From Amoebidium appalachense (taxonomy: Eukaryota > Ichthyosporea), in contig CAVNZM010000002.1 in assembly GCA_963693365.1 (NCBI GenBank), positions 17,422,001 to 17,486,000 on the forward strand: a stretch of 64,000 nucleotides of DNA. Reading direction: 5' to 3'. Under the pieces are notes generated by a model. The model made no database searches. It had not been told where the DNA came from and saw nothing but the letters and a program-made list of their open reading frames with translations. Position 1 is the stretch's first letter, and each line of letters starts with the position of its first letter. The translations under genes and the position numbers were made by a program. Shown here piece by piece: positions 1 through 52,255 of the stretch.

Positions 1-703
1 AGCTGTCTGTGTTGTTTGCATCGCAATAGACGTAGCAGTCGGCCACACTCACCCCGCACTGCTCGGCGTTGGCCTTTGACGCACACCAGTAGGACGGCCC
101 ATGCGTGCAGTTGTCGGTGCCGACGGGGGAGGGCAGGGCGGCACACAGGGTGCTGTTTTCGAGGCTGGGGTACTCGTTTGTGTTTGCGCAAAACGACAAG
201 CACTCGGCCGGCTGGAACCCGCACTGTGCCGCATTGGCCACGGACGCGCACCAAAACGATGGGCCCCACGTGCATTGGTCGGCACCTGCGGGAGGGCTGC
301 AGATGTCTCCGTCCTGGATGGACGCATACTCATTTGTGTTTGCACAGTACTTGCTGCACGACTTGACGGGCACCCCACACTCGCGCGCATTGTCCATAGA
401 CGCGCACCAATAGGACGGGCCCTGCGTGCAGTCGTCTGTGCCTACGCGCTTGTTCGGTATAGCGGCAGAGCAAATGTCGCCGTTCTGGATGTCTGGGTAC
501 TCCTCAGGGTTTGCGCAATACTTGGCACAACCAGCAAGAGGGAAGTCGCAGCTGGCGGCGTTTTTCTTGGAGGCACACCAATAGGAGGGACCGTAGGTGC
601 AGGGGTTGCTGCCGACAACAACTGGCGTGGGATCACTGCGGATGGAAGGGGCTGCATGCGCAAGGGCAGCAGCAGCAAGGACAGACACGATCACAGTGGC
701 CAT
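1..703 (-). CDS. Secreted tandem SapA-type cysteine-repeat protein (3' end outside window)
   Basis: The ATG at 703 opens a hydrophobic signal peptide of about 17 residues (MATVIVSVLAAAALAHA). Four tandem cysteine modules follow, each starting CT-x-GPS-[YF]-WCAS and continuing with N-A-x(2)-C, C-x(3)-C and a closing DIC or TLC. The CxxGPxxWC signature is that of saposin A-type (SapA) domains, known from prosaposin propeptides and some secreted lysosomal or extracellular proteins. No saposin B helical domain is visible, so this is a SapA-only protein, probably secreted or vacuolar; its function is unknown. The frame is open without introns to the window edge, in the middle of module four. A TATA-like and a CCAAT-like element lie about 200-230 bp upstream. 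Asn-X-Ser/Thr sites in the modules fit a secretory route. The last 189 bp visible are nearly identical to part of the second SapA locus at 4019-4207. The family call is from motifs only. Confidence 0.87.
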   Translation of the reverse strand, partial: MATVIVSVLAAAALAHAAPSIRSDPTPVVVGSNPCTYGPSYWCASKKNAASCDFPLAGCAKYCANPEEYPDIQNGDICSAAIPNKRVGTDDCTQGPSYWCASMDNARECGVPVKSCSKYCANTNEYASIQDGDICSPPAGADQCTWGPSFWCASVANAAQCGFQPAECLSFCANTNEYPSLENSTLCAALPSPVGTDNCTHGPSYWCASKANAEQCGVSVADCYVYCDANNTDS

Positions 704-903
704 GTTGAAAAGCTTTGAATATTGCTGCCCTACAAATACAAGCTACACGCAATTGAAATCAATAAGAGTGTATAAGAAATGTTGGTCGTCGGACTCGGAT
801 AGGCGAATTGATACTGAGAATTTCTTTGTAGTTGCACTGTTACAAGTTTAGAAGATGAGTTCTGAGTTGTGGTCTGCCTGAAGTGTGCCGCAACATTGAC
901 GTG

Positions 904-934
904 CTTATATACCACATGAAGTCATCTGATTGGC
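904..934 (-). promoter_or_regulatory. CCAAT + TATA-like promoter of the SapA gene
   Basis: Reading on the minus strand, CCAATCA (934-928) is followed about 20 nt later by TATATAAG (911-904). The SapA start codon is about 200 nt further on. The spacing and order resemble a polymerase II core promoter, but no transcript evidence is available. Confidence 0.45.
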
Positions 935-1280
935 TTATGTTGTTTGCTTGTCTATTTTTACTGTCCAAGCATTTAAAAGTACGGCACATTCCGAAGTGAT
1001 TTGAATGTGCTGGCAGATCTGCGAGATGACATGATGACATGGTACCAATCAAGGACGACATTGTGTCTGTTGTTTGCCTACAGGCGCAGCAATGGAGTCA
1101 TGGTCTGACCCACATGCACTGCAGGCAAATACTATACACGGTAAGTCGATAAGTAGAAAATTAAAGAGTTGGGAGTAATAAGTATTGGTTTGTTTTCCTC
1201 ATGCCAAGCTTTAGTGAACGTTCCGGCAGCTTGACCTGAAACAGTGGCTCCACAAAACTCTCTTCTATTTTTAGGCACTG

Positions 1281-1335
1281 CAAACGTGTCAGCCAATCAA
1301 ATGGCCAAAGGATATCAGCGCAGGAATGTGGCGTC
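1281..1335. repeat. Promoter-like segment duplicated near 4329-4385
   Basis: A CCAATCA box (1293-1299) and the flanking words, including CAGCGCAGGAATG, recur with small gaps at 4329-4385, just upstream of the second SapA locus. This suggests that upstream sequence was duplicated along with SapA coding sequence. No gene lies directly beside this copy. Confidence 0.55.
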
Positions 1336-1443
1336 CCGCAACGGCGTGCGGCACATCCGACTGCGTCGGCTAGGCTAGGAGCAGCCCAGGGTGTGAAATT
1401 CGTGTTTGGCTGGTACGCCTGGATGGCTCGCGGGGGCGGCTTT

Positions 1444-1485
1444 CCCAAGGCCTCCTAAATAGCACACCATTTAGGAGGCCTTGGG
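1444..1485. repeat. Perfect 17-bp inverted repeat (hairpin)
   Basis: Left arm 1444-1460 (CCCAAGGCCTCCTAAAT) is the exact reverse complement of right arm 1469-1485, with an 8-nt loop. The arms are mixed sequence and not simple repeat. It lies between the two SapA loci with no open frame on it. It could be a palindromic remnant of a mobile element or a folded RNA or DNA structure. Confidence 0.8.
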
Positions 1486-1740
1486 CTTTCCTAACCCCAA
1501 AAAATGTGGAAACATTTTCGAAATCTAAGGACAAGTTCGTGGCCATAAACTCCGTAATCTCGCAGCCTGCAGCAGCATCACTGAAGTCCGGATCCAGTTG
1601 TCCAGATATACATACAGGATCACCATATGTAGAAGCGTGAACCCCCGGGTTTGCAAATGATAATAATGATAATTGAATATATGACCACGGTCGGAGTGAG
1701 ATAAGGGGAAACAGAGGGAGACAGCCTTTTTGATTTACAT

Positions 1741-1964
1741 TTAGACAGAGAGAGAGACAGAGATGGAAGTTCTAGAGAGAGGGAGTAGGCCTAGCTCGAC
1801 CTCGAGGAGGTGCACGTGAGTGAGGAAGGCAAGGAGGAGGGGAAGCGGCCACGAGATCTGACAGTGATGGAAGGGGTACATGGGGGGGGGGGGGGGGGGG
1901 GAGGGAGAAGAGAAAGGGACAGAGGGAAAGAGAGAAAAAGAGAGAGAAAGAAACTTGCGTGCGT

Positions 1965-2000
<36 letters not shown>

Positions 2001-2034
2001 GGGAGGGGGGGAGAGAGAGAGAGAGAGAGGGAGG

Positions 2035-2065
<31 letters not shown>

Positions 2066-2283
2066 CCAGGAGGAATAGTAGAGAGAGAGGGGGGGGGGGA
2101 GGGAGGGAGGGAGGGAGGGAGGGGAGGGAGGGAGGGAGGGAGGGAGAGAGAGATAGAGAGAGAGAGAGATTGAGGTGGAGAGAGAGAGAGAATTACATTG
2201 AGGGGCGGGGGATAGAGAGAGGGGGAGGGGGGGGGAGGGGGAGAGCGAGTGACACAGGGAGGGAGGGAGGGAGGGAGGGAGGG

Positions 2284-2374
<91 letters not shown>

Positions 2375-2720
2375 CGAGAGAGAGAGGGAGAGAGTGAGAA
2401 GAGAGAGAGAGAGATAGGGAGAGAGAGAGAGGGGGGGGGGAGGGGGAGGGGGGGGAGAGAGAGAGAGAGGAGGGGGTAGAGAGAGGGAGAGAGAGAGAGA
2501 GAGAGGGAGAGGGGGGGGGGGGGGAGAGAGAGAGAGACTGAGAGAGAGAGAGAGAGAGAGAGCTGAGAGAGAGAGTGTGTGTGTGTATGTGTGTGTGTGA
2601 GGGAGAGAGAGGTGACTACTAAGAGATCAATAGATAGATAAAGAGAGAGCGAGGGTAACCACGAAGGTGGGGTGGGGACGAGAATGAAAGACAGAGAGAG
2701 TAACTGGTAGGTGTACACAT
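1741..2720. repeat. (GA)n / (GGGA)n low-complexity block
   Basis: Nearly 1 kb of purine-rich simple repeat: GA dinucleotides, GAGG and GGGA tetranucleotides and G runs, with short unique islands. Long Arg/Glu/Gly and Ser/Leu frames here come from the repeat. I see no gene. Confidence 0.9.
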
Positions 2721-3083
2721 ATAATTAACTCTTTAATATCAGCATTATTATCAGGAGGAGTGTTTTTGCCTCGAGGCCAAACAAAATTTGAAAGCTCATC
2801 CTGACGCTAGCTGTGAGCGTCTTCAGAGTTATACTATTAGCATACACGAAATGGCTGCGCCTGGTGTGAGCTGAGTGAGGACTGCATTTCCAGTTTGTTC
2901 AATCTACGGGGGCAGATTTGAATTAGCGGAGTAAAGACAATTAACAATGCGAACCGTCTTGTTCTATTTGCACCGGGCTTTTTTTGGTGTGTATTCCCAT
3001 TGCCGGCAGTACCCCCCCCCCCCCCCCCCCCGGTACCTTTAATAAATCCTGGTCATGATCATTCTAAGATTTATCTCCATTTA

Positions 3084-3132
<49 letters not shown>

Positions 3133-3209
3133 CATCCACTACCCTTTCCATCTCCTCTTTCATATATCAAACATCATCTTTCGTCGCACCATGGCAGCCA
3201 GTTACTGTA

Positions 3210-3267
<58 letters not shown>

Positions 3268-3645
3268 ACCACACACACACACACACATAACTCCACCCCC
3301 ACCCTTCTTTCCTTTCGATGATCACTCCTTGAATGGCTTCTTTAATACTAAGGGATTTCTGCCTCATCAAATCTTCATCGGCCCAAGCATTTCGAGTTTG
3401 AGTGGTTTCCCCACCATTTAATTTTTTGTTTGTGTTTGCCCTGCGTACACAAGGCATCACCTTTGATATGGGTATATTACTTTGCACATTTTACGTGTCA
3501 TATTACGATATTGCCCAGGTAAAGTAGGAAAATCGAGAGACCGTATCTTGATATACACATTGGCATATGTGACGTTTCAATCATGATCAGACATTCCAAC
3601 CGTTTGGCATTTTAGGGATATTCGTTTAAATAGCATCACAATCTT
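2721..3645. other. Intergenic, no gene seen; C runs
   Basis: AT-richer unique sequence interrupted by three C runs, near 3011-3032, 3086-3118 and 3213-3267, the last two followed by short CA tracts. No supported coding frame, RNA gene or terminator could be identified. It would contain the 3' flank of the second SapA locus. Confidence 0.6.
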
Positions 3646-4235
3646 CTACTCTTTGCCCGCAATGACCGTCAGGTTTGCGCAAATCTCACTGTCCTGCAGG
3701 TTGTAGTCGCTTGCATTTGCGCAGTAGCTCAGGCAGGCCGAGGTGTCGACATCACACAGCGTCGCATTGGCCTCAGACTGGCACCAATACGACGGGCCCC
3801 ACGTGCATGCCCGGTTGCCCACCACCACCTCCGACCCACACACGTTGCCCTTGGCCAGGGCCGGATACTCGTTTGTGTTGTTGCAGTAGACCTCGCTAGC
3901 ATCCACCGTCATATTGTATTGCGCTGCATTGGCTGTGGATGCACACCAGAAGGAGGGGCCCCAGGTGCATGGGTGGCACCCACGGGGTTGCAGATGTCGC
4001 TTGCGCTGGCGTTGAAGAAGCTGTCTGTGTTGTTTGCATCGCAAAAGACGTAGCAGTCGGCCACATTCACCCCGCACTGCTCGGCGTTGGCCTGCGACGC
4101 ACACCAGTAGGACGGCCCATGCGTGCAGTTGTCGGTGCCGACGGGGGAGGGCAGGGCGGCACACAGGGTGCTGTTTTCGAGGCTGGGGTACTCGTTTGTG
4201 TTTGCGCCAGCGTAATAGGTGCCAGAAAACGCCAA
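3646..4235 (-). pseudogene. Partial, frameshifted SapA-type paralogue
   Basis: The minus strand encodes SapA-like modules matching the gene at 1-703. An ATG at 4235 gives a 5' frame that runs to about 3975. The following modules, down to the stop at 3646-3648, are in a different frame. The two frames meet near 3970-3976; compared with the intact paralogue, one base is missing just before the codons for CTWGPSFW. There is no signal peptide at the 5' end: the frame starts inside a module, at the edge of a 189-bp block nearly identical to 1-189. The third module has lost two of its cysteines (AAQY for the usual xxQC, and a serine in the C-x(3)-C motif). A truncated copy is the simplest reading. 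A sequencing error at the shift, or a gene with an undetected upstream exon, remains possible. Confidence 0.72.
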
Positions 4236-4298
4236 ACAGTTTCTGCTTATGTACTAGTCCCTCTGTGCGTGCACAAGCGGAGCTTAGAGACAGTAGGC

Positions 4299-4400
4299 CC
4301 GGGCCATGATGATTGGCCGAGCTGCTGCAAAAGTGTTAGCCAATCAGATGAACAATGGATACTGTATCAGCGCAGGAATGCGGACCGGCCGAAGCTGAAT
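4299..4400 (-). promoter_or_regulatory. Duplicated CCAAT-containing upstream segment
   Basis: Contains TGATTGG (4310-4316) and CCAATCA (4340-4346). The part at 4329-4385 matches 1281-1335. It lies 70-170 bp upstream of the ATG at 4235 and may be the carried-over promoter of the SapA paralogue. Confidence 0.35.
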
Positions 4401-4834
4401 GAAGAGTAGGTCTGTAGTCGGAGGTGGCCGGATTTTTTCAAAGTTTGTAGGCTAGTAGCTGACTCATGATCACTAAATCCCTTGTTCTTGTTGGAGGGTG
4501 ATTGGAGGGATGCGACAGAGATTACATCTAGGTCAATTCGAATAGCGGGGGGGAGGGGGTGGGGGGAGGGGGGCCCAGGGAGGGGGGAGGGGGGGGGGGG
4601 GGGGGGGGAGGGGGGGGGGGGGGGAGAGAGGGGGAAGGGGAGCTCCAGGGGGAGAGGGGGGGGGGGGGGGGGGGGGGGGGGAAGGGCCGGGAGGCCACCG
4701 AATTTAAGCCGAGATACACTAGCTAGTACTTGAAAGCAGCCCGGGCAAATTTTCTCCAAAAGCAGAGAGAACAGGGGCTCAGAGGGGAGAGAGAGAGGGG
4801 GAGAGAGAGCGAGAGAGAGCGAGAGAGCGAGAGC

Positions 4835-4899
<65 letters not shown>

Positions 4900-5056
4900 C
4901 GGCTTCTCTCAAATTCGCTCTGTATGTGTTACACGGCCAGGTATGTGCATACATGTGCACATGTGTACAATTTGACATGTTTGTGTTTTAGCTACATGTG
5001 GATCGGGCCTGCCAGGCTAGAGAGGTCCGGGAAGGGGGGGGGGGGGGGGGGGGGGG

Positions 5057-5094
<38 letters not shown>

Positions 5095-5132
5095 CGGCAA
5101 GTGAGAGACCTAGTCGAGAGATCTCAGAGAGG

Positions 5133-5172
<40 letters not shown>

Positions 5173-6075
5173 ATGAATCCGTGTATTTGTCTACCATGTG
5201 CATCTAGCTACTAATCACTGCGGATGCCGTGATGGCGGAACCAACAAACACGAACTTATGCGCATGCATGCACCATAATGTGTGCACATACACGCCTGTA
5301 TGACGGTATGTATAAGTACTACAATATGCATGTATGTGTGTATGTATTCAAGTTATGTGACATCGACATGCAAACAGTATTTGTGTCTTGCAGCACCAGG
5401 CTGCCATATGCTTTATTCATAGCTTCAGTGGTTAGGCCCAAACCAAGACCCGGCTGACCCACCCAATCACTGCCATCATGGAATTCTTTCAAAATCAAAC
5501 CCATCTCATTTCACAAACCTCACGCACCATGAAATGGCATGTTCCCATTTCCCTACACTGGTACTGATGCACCTTGCATTAACAAAATGAGAAAGTCACA
5601 ATAGAGACGAGCAGAGGAGCTACTACCAATCAAGTGAGTGTTATCCCCCCCCCCCCCCCCCCCCCCCCCCTCCCCTCACTGGTACCTCCACCACCCACTC
5701 GCAAGCAGAGATAATGATTGTTGGACACATCAAACCAAAGGTGTAGCCACGCACTGCAAATAAGCACACGCTTATTGTAAGAACCATTTCATGTCACTAC
5801 GGCCCATAATACGTTTGCTGCACACAGCGTGTGCATATACAGATCATGCGAGTTCTTTCATGTCATGTTAGCACAGGCAACAACAGCATGTCCAAGTGCA
5901 TTCTTCCTTTCTCAGACTGTTTATCCCCAGATACAATTCAAGAAAAACAACGACAAAGTGATCATAAAAACCACGAACTCTAGCAATGATATCTTATATA
6001 GATAAACCTAAATGAATTGACAGAATAAATACTGTACAAAGAACATGGGCATGCTCACACAAGAACTACCACAAA
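4401..6075. other. Intergenic between the SapA paralogue and the RRP5 3' end
   Basis: Contains G runs (4578-4680), GA tracts (4770-4900, 5060-5090, 5137-5167) and a 29-nt C run near 5646, separated by AT-rich unique sequence. I see no gene. An AATAAA on the minus strand near 5410 is a distant candidate polyadenylation signal for RRP5; the true 3' end is unknown. Confidence 0.5.
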
Positions 6076-39210
<33,135 letters not shown>

Positions 39211-40732
39211 TTCTCCTTGCTACACGCTACCACAACATGCACCGTCAATGCACTATTGTCTCTACAGAAAGTTGGCTTCTTTGCCTGCTTGTGAGAAACT
39301 GTATCATGCACTAACGAGGACACTATAACTCCTACACGACGTGTGCTAAGTGAGTGTACGCGTGGGTATATAGGCACATGCACACACGTCGCCACACGCG
39401 AACTGGCTCAGTCGGTGCATGTAATGTACACGTGCAAAGTGACTAGTCCAAAATAAGCACCTCGTAGACTTACAACGTGATTGAAGGTGGCCAGATCAAG
39501 CAGATAATGACGTCATTTCCTCTGCCGGGCTGTAGACTAAACAAACCTGTGAGAATGTGCGTTCGCCGCCGGGCGCCGGCGGAAACATGCAGTCTCTGAA
39601 TGTTGTGGATCATTTAAGTAAACAGGAGGCCTTGGTGTGCCATACACTCAAAGTGCTGCGATGCCAGGAAAACACGTACCTTATGCAACCGTTGCGGTAA
39701 AATACAGAAGTTGTCCCCCCCGGGCCCCTTCCCCCCCCCCTCCCTCCCCCCCCCCCCCCCCCCCCCCCCCCCCGGCCTCCCCCGGCCCCCCTCCCCCCCC
39801 TCCCCCCCTCCCCGGCCCCTGAGGCACTCACACGTGCACCCCCCCGGACCCAGCTGCAGGCCTTTGCCCACCCACACACCCTAACATGCATATTTAAAAG
39901 CAGCATGCACCTCTATACACGTGTGATCATGACACTCATCCACTTACACAGAAAGACCGAGGGAGAGAGTGTCCCAGGGACAGAGGCACACACAATTGCA
40001 AAACACACACACACAGGTGCGCACACACGCGCGCACACAGACATGTACTACTACACACGCACGCACACGTACACATGTGTACACGCTCACACATAAATAA
40101 TACATGCACATGTGCACACACACGGTGTCACACACACACATACACACACATACACTGAGCGACACACACATGTACGTGTACACACACACACACACACACG
40201 TGCACATATGCATGTACATGCATTACGTGTACACGCGCACACACACAACCTGTTACACAACCTATGCACTTAAGGAGTCATCCCATCATCTATCCGGTCG
40301 GTGATCATAGCTATTGGCTGCCTGCATGCCAGAGAACGTAACGGTGACTGTTCGAAGTGCACGTGGCTGCACACGGAATTTCATGGAACCTTCGCCTGAC
40401 TCTTAAGCACGGTGCTAGCCAACTACTTGTGGAATCAGCTTCTAATTGTTCAGGGCGACGCTTGGCTTCGATGGGACAATGCACGTGACACTACATGTGG
40501 ACACACCATATGGCGAACTCTTTGGGGCCTATGTTTGATGGGTCTTGCGCGCAAGCACAATGTTGAGTGCCCAGTGACGGTTGCTGCATCTTCCCGTGTT
40601 TCCTGTTCGTGTGTGGGCATGGGCATTGCCATCAGTTTCCCAAATTTTATTTCAATGGAGCAATCGAAGCACACCAAACAAGTGTTAATGGTGTTGAATA
40701 TATTATCTATATATATAATGCGTTGTTTGCCG
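39211..40732. other. Region upstream of RRP5, no gene seen
   Basis: Unique sequence with C runs (39731-39773) and interrupted CA-rich stretches (40000-40260). Presumed to include the RRP5 promoter. An open frame at 40412-40777 has no family features I recognise and is not called. Confidence 0.5.
39508..39515. promoter_or_regulatory. Palindromic TGACGTCA upstream of RRP5
   Basis: A perfect cAMP-response-element type palindrome about 300 bp upstream of the RRP5 ATG. The same octamer also lies upstream of the HAD gene (56616-56623). It also occurs inside RRP5 exons 31 and 33, so its presence alone proves little. Confidence 0.3.
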
Positions 40733-44245
<3,513 letters not shown>

Positions 44246-44399
44246 TTAGAACATATTGCACTTGGTGGTTTTCAGCTACATGTTTTTGGAGGACCACAAG
44301 TAAACTTGGTACTTCGGCAATGGCAATCTCTCCCTAGACTGATAACACAGTGTGGCAAGAAAGGGGCTGTGTGTGTGTGTGTGTGTGTGTGTGTGGGGT

Positions 44400-44454
<55 letters not shown>

Positions 44455-45038
44455 AAAATGAAAGGGAAAAGGGTCATAACATTTGGCAGATCCGGCAACT
44501 GCAGGATTGGGGGGGGGGGGGGGGGGGGGGGGAGGAAGCGTGAGGCGGGGGGGCCAGGGGGCGGGGGGGGGGGGGGGGAAGGCGTGAGGCGGGGGGGCCA
44601 GGGAGGGGGGGGGGGTTGGGGGGAGGGGAGAGTGAGGTAACAACCACACAACCCAACATCACTAACTGTCTCGTTATGTTTTGGCGCCGGCGCACAGACC
44701 TACTTGTATTTATGAAATCAAAGGGCAGCACACATACGTATGTACATGTATACACACAAGTGTGTGTGTAAATATTGCGTTTCCACGGTCACATGATACG
44801 TGTGTCACACAGCGCTAGTGTGAGGCATGTGTGCGTGCACACGGTGCACGTGACACACACACACACACGTACACACACACACACACGTACACACACACAC
44901 ACACACGTACACACACACACACACACCTGTCATGAAAACAAACAATTGTATCTCGAAAGGCAGCCGTATCTTCCACAATTTGTGAATAATTCTCGTTTTT
45001 GCAATTAAGCACAAATACGAACCCCAGCTCATCATATA

Positions 45039-45077
<39 letters not shown>

Positions 45078-45788
45078 TTCTTTTTTTTTTCGGTGAGGGT
45101 GTGGGTGGGTGGGGAGAACAGGGAGGGAGGAGGGCCCGCGGGGAAGAGAGGGAGGGGGGGGGGGGGGGGGGGGGAGCCCCTCCTGCTCCAAAATTCAAGC
45201 GACCAAAGTGATTTGGGGGTAGTGCCACCTTTGGCACTGTTTTTGTTTTCTTTTTCAACACTCCGTCGGGATGGGTGCACAGTACTAACTGTCCCCCAGT
45301 GGACAACTGACTCACTACATACGCTACACTGCTGTGTCCTATATTTAAACACCACTGCTCGGCTGTCTTCCAAGCATGCATACATATGACCTCTACATAC
45401 TGCTCAAAAACATGCGTCATTTGTTTCTAATCAAAAACGACGTTACGTGTCGTTCAGTGCTTCTACCAATCCAAAATCAGATTTCTCTCTCACTTCATCA
45501 ATCCGAAGTCACACGTGCTGAGAGGTTGGGAGTGGATGCATTCTGCACACTCTTTCCCCCGTATCAACCTCAAAAGGAAATAAAACTGGAAAATACAGGT
45601 ACCAACAAAAAAAATACAAAAAAAAAAAAGAAGAAGAAGAAGAAGAAAAAGACAAAGAAACAAATTTGACTGTGTGTGTGTGTGTGTGGAGGAGGGAGTG
45701 GAGGGGGGGGGGGGGGGGGGGGGGGGAGTGTGGGTCCAATCATATCCGAACATGTCTCTAAGCATGTGCATAGCCACATGCACGGGCC
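44246..45788. other. Intergenic, no gene seen
   Basis: G runs at 44401-44453, 44510-44532 and 45158-45174, a C run at 45041-45077, CA tracts around 44854-44926, and a poly-A/GAA stretch at 45606-45660. Minus-strand frames near 45190-45420 are not low-complexity but match no family I know and lack clear splice or start context. Confidence 0.5.
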
Positions 45789-49751
<3,963 letters not shown>

Positions 49752-49758
49752 ATCGGGA

Positions 49759-49791
<33 letters not shown>

Positions 49792-49793
<2 letters not shown>

Positions 49794-50592
49794 TGAATGC
49801 GTCAAAAAGTACGAAGTACACAAGAACAAACGGATAACACGATGCAGAATGCAAGCCATACATAAAGAGTATGCATAATAAGCAGAGCCCATCCTCAGGG
49901 GGGGCCCACGTCATCCACAGTACCCGAGTTTCGACCTATTCCCCTCGTTAACGAAACCCAACTCAGATACTGTTTCACTTGAACATGAGTAGGTCACCCG
50001 TCTTGATCAGAGACGAGCAGGGTTGCTTATGCAGGCAAGGGCAGTGGGAAAGGCCGGGGGTTAAAGTTGCAGCAGTAAGCAGAAGCAAGAAAAATATAGA
50101 TAGGAACTCAGGAGACGGGGCTTCTAGGAAGCTCCCCCGTCGATACCTAAGTCGATACTTCCCTGGCTAACATACTACACCAGCTGAAAAGAATTAAGTC
50201 CCGAAGGCCACAGAATTCGTAATCAGAGGGGAAAATATGAGATTTGACCCACGCCGCAGGGTAGTAACACGCTTACTAGGGCGGAACTTTATCGTCTTCG
50301 AACGGAAAGCTATGCCCCCGGATGTCAGCCGGAAATATGGTATCACCCATTGCTTTGGGCTTGAAAAAAGCCAAACCGATAGTCCGAGTTATGTTACGCC
50401 GGCGGGTAACATGCCGCATGGGTTCCAAGGGAGCTGTCGCCAACAGAGCGGTGTGTGCATGCGTGCGCGTAACGCAATGTGTGAAGTGTGTCTATAGCTA
50501 TGAAAGGGGGTATGCAGAAGTGGACAGATGAAGTGTGTGGAGAGAAAAACAGTAAGAAGAAAAGTAGACACCGGTATGTGCAACCCCGCACA

Positions 50593-50627
<35 letters not shown>

Positions 50628-50689
50628 AATAAGCGAAGATTACAGGTAATCAACCAGAACAACAAATGACAAGCAAAACAACAGGCGCC

Positions 50690-50720
<31 letters not shown>

Positions 50721-50725
50721 AGGAA

Positions 50726-50816
<91 letters not shown>

Positions 50817-51045
50817 GGAGGGGGAGAGAGAGAGAGAGAAGGTGGGGGGGGGGGGGGGGGGGGGGGGGGGGAGGGGGGAGAGGGAGGGAGGGGGGTCTTA
50901 GGGATGCTGCAGAATCGTCAGATATTAGACAAATCGTACCAATACGATCATTCTCTCATATATGTGAGAAGATTGTGACTAACGATGTGCAGATCTGGTT
51001 AAGACCTGTTGGGTGTGCAGAGAAAATGGGAGGGGAAGGAGGAGG
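49792..51045 (+). repeat. Dispersed repeat, copy D (full, upstream of DJ-1-like gene)
   Basis: Starts after a G run 41 bp upstream of the DJ-1-like ATG (49751) and extends about 1.25 kb. Compared with copy A, its embedded A run (about 28 vs 13) and GA tract (about 80 vs 24 bp) are longer. It must occupy or replace the gene's proximal promoter. Confidence 0.8.
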
Positions 51046-51331
51046 GAAAGGGGGAGGGGGGGGGGGAAGTAAGAGAGGGGAGGGAATGTTAGAGTGTCAG
51101 TAGTCTCAGGGGACCCTGCAGAGTCGTTAGATGTCAGACAAAAACGCACCAACGACCAAGTTCTCCGAGGGGAGAAATGCGTAAAACGTTCTGCAGAGTG
51201 GGTTAGAGACCTGCTGATGAGAAGAGTGTATACAGGGTTTGGCCAGGGGGGGGGGGGGGGGGGGGGGGGGGGAAGGGGGGGGGAAAAAGAAGGTAGGAGG
51301 GGAAGGGGGGGGGGGGGGGAGGGAGAAGGGG

Positions 51332-51389
<58 letters not shown>

Positions 51390-51419
51390 GGGAAGGGAGG
51401 GGAGGGAGGGAGGGGGAAG

Positions 51420-51468
<49 letters not shown>

Positions 51469-51594
51469 CTGTGGTGGACAGATCAGAGACGAGACCTCCA
51501 TTTCAAAACTTACCAGGCAACCCAAAAAACTTAGCCGGCTGAGAAAGAAGAACGGCGGGGGAATTGTTTGGGAAAAGGAGCGGGGGGAGAGAGA

Positions 51595-51627
<33 letters not shown>

Positions 51628-51839
51628 GGGGGAAGGGGGGGGAGAGGGGGAGAGAGGGGGAGAGGGAGAGAGAGAGAGAGGGAGGGAGAGAACGAGAGAG
51701 AACGAAAGAGAGCGAGAGAGGGAGACAGAGAGAGAGAGAGGGAGGGAGAGAGAGGGAGAGGGAGAGAGAGAGGGAGAGAGAGAGGGAGGGGGGGGGAGGG
51801 GGGGGGGGGGGGGGGGGGGGGGAGGTGTAGGGGCTGGTA

Positions 51840-51872
<33 letters not shown>

Positions 51873-52214
51873 AACCGGGGGGGGGGGATAGAGTGGGGGA
51901 CTAGGGAGTGTTGATCTTTTTAGTGATGATGGAGAGTATGTGAGAGGAGTGAACGCCACGGTATATGTGCGGGTGTGTGGCGAGAAAGCTGTGCATTTTG
52001 TGGTGCAAGAGTCTAAACGAGTAGCCTTTGTTAAGCAATGTTTTAGCAAGTCGTGCAGTGCATGTGGTGAATGCAGCAAGTGTGGAGCATTTGCGCTGGT
52101 AGCTATGCATTTGACTTGTCATGATGCCGTATTTTGCAGTGCGGGAGATGAATGAGTCGTGATGTGGGAAACGAACGATGTCTAGTGTATTGAACGTGGG
52201 TGTGTCGAGCTTGT

Positions 52215-52255
<41 letters not shown>

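Noticed and set aside
1741-2718. Long Ser/Leu/Pro and Arg/Glu/Gly open frames
   Set aside because: Direct translations of (GA/CT)n and G/C runs; no unique sequence of coding character.
39508-39515. Shared CRE-type regulation of RRP5 and the HAD gene
   Set aside because: The octamer also occurs inside RRP5 coding exons, so two promoter occurrences are not enough to claim co-regulation; the sites are listed only as weak features.
45032-45420. Minus-strand frames of normal complexity upstream of the poly-C block
   Set aside because: No recognisable family and no splice partners; frames run into homopolymers.
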